Source of the DNA: Candidatus Liptonbacteria bacterium
Lineage (GTDB): Bacteria > Patescibacteriota > Minisyncoccia > UBA6257 > 2-01-FULL-56-20
Assembly: GCA_016204355.1 (NCBI GenBank)
Contig: JACQKT010000011.1
Coordinates: 1-34,150, forward strand
Direction of reading: 5' to 3'
Length of the DNA stretch: 34,150 nt
The notes beneath the pieces were generated by a model, which did no database searches, was not told where the DNA came from, and was given only the letters and a program-made list of their open reading frames with translations. Positions 34,149 to 34,150 of this stretch are shown here, one piece after another. The position numbers and the translations under genes were made by a program. Numbering within the stretch: position 1 is the stretch's first letter; the number at the start of each line of letters is the position of its first letter.

Positions 34149-34150
34149 AA

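Noticed and set aside
211-34150. Numerous antisense ORFs of 60-370 aa in the track (e.g. 16015..17136 -, 19079..19687 +, 13005..13565 +)
   Set aside because: They lie opposite strong protein-family genes, have low-complexity R/S/P-rich or F/Y-rich composition, and show no family motifs.
1-34150. CRISPR arrays, rRNA, tRNA, IS elements, prophage genes
   Set aside because: No regularly spaced repeats, no recognised tRNA/rRNA sequence, no transposase or integrase, and no phage structural proteins seen.

Overview
The 34,150-bp window is dense, standard-code bacterial DNA. UGA acts as a stop, intergenic gaps are tiny, and there are many small zinc-ribbon proteins. The family content looks like a Candidate Phyla Radiation/Patescibacteria genome, but that placement is inference. 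Main blocks: (1) 46-10183 (+), a thiol-redox/metal-themed island: Zn-ribbon, DUF3179, DUF3105, DoxX, thioredoxin reductase-like, an unlisted 57-aa Cys-rich protein, TlpA-like thioredoxin, MerT-like CC membrane protein, small membrane protein, a single 857-aa ORF fusing a Cys-containing N-terminal module, glucose-6-phosphate dehydrogenase and 6-phosphogluconate dehydrogenase, a CX5R phosphatase, CcdA, and a GR/MerA-like flavoprotein. (2) 10.5-18.4 kb, mostly housekeeping: P-loop kinase, CYTH/CyaB, DUF3175, UppP, ABC exporter, TypA/BipA, MazG-like with Cys clusters. (3) 18.5-22.2 kb, late purine genes: PurB, stand-alone PurH N-terminal domain, and a PAICS-type PurC-PurE fusion, with an inverted repeat between the divergent purB/purH promoters. 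(4) 22.3-34.15 kb, accessory genes: bPH2-AlbA/Schlafen membrane protein, M64-like metalloprotease, VOC, DinB with a 34-bp perfect palindrome upstream, stand-alone threonyl-tRNA editing domain, racemase, VanY, a candidate structured ncRNA with terminator, HADs, PPOX-like, EEP, SLOG-like protein, and an edge Zn-ribbon ORF. The most notable signals are the Zwf-Gnd fusion in its redox operon, the PAICS-like fusion, the dinB palindrome, the stand-alone Thr editing domain, the 29.8-30.13 kb RNA candidate, and repeated start-proximal -10 elements suggesting leaderless mRNAs. No database search was run; family calls come from motif recognition.
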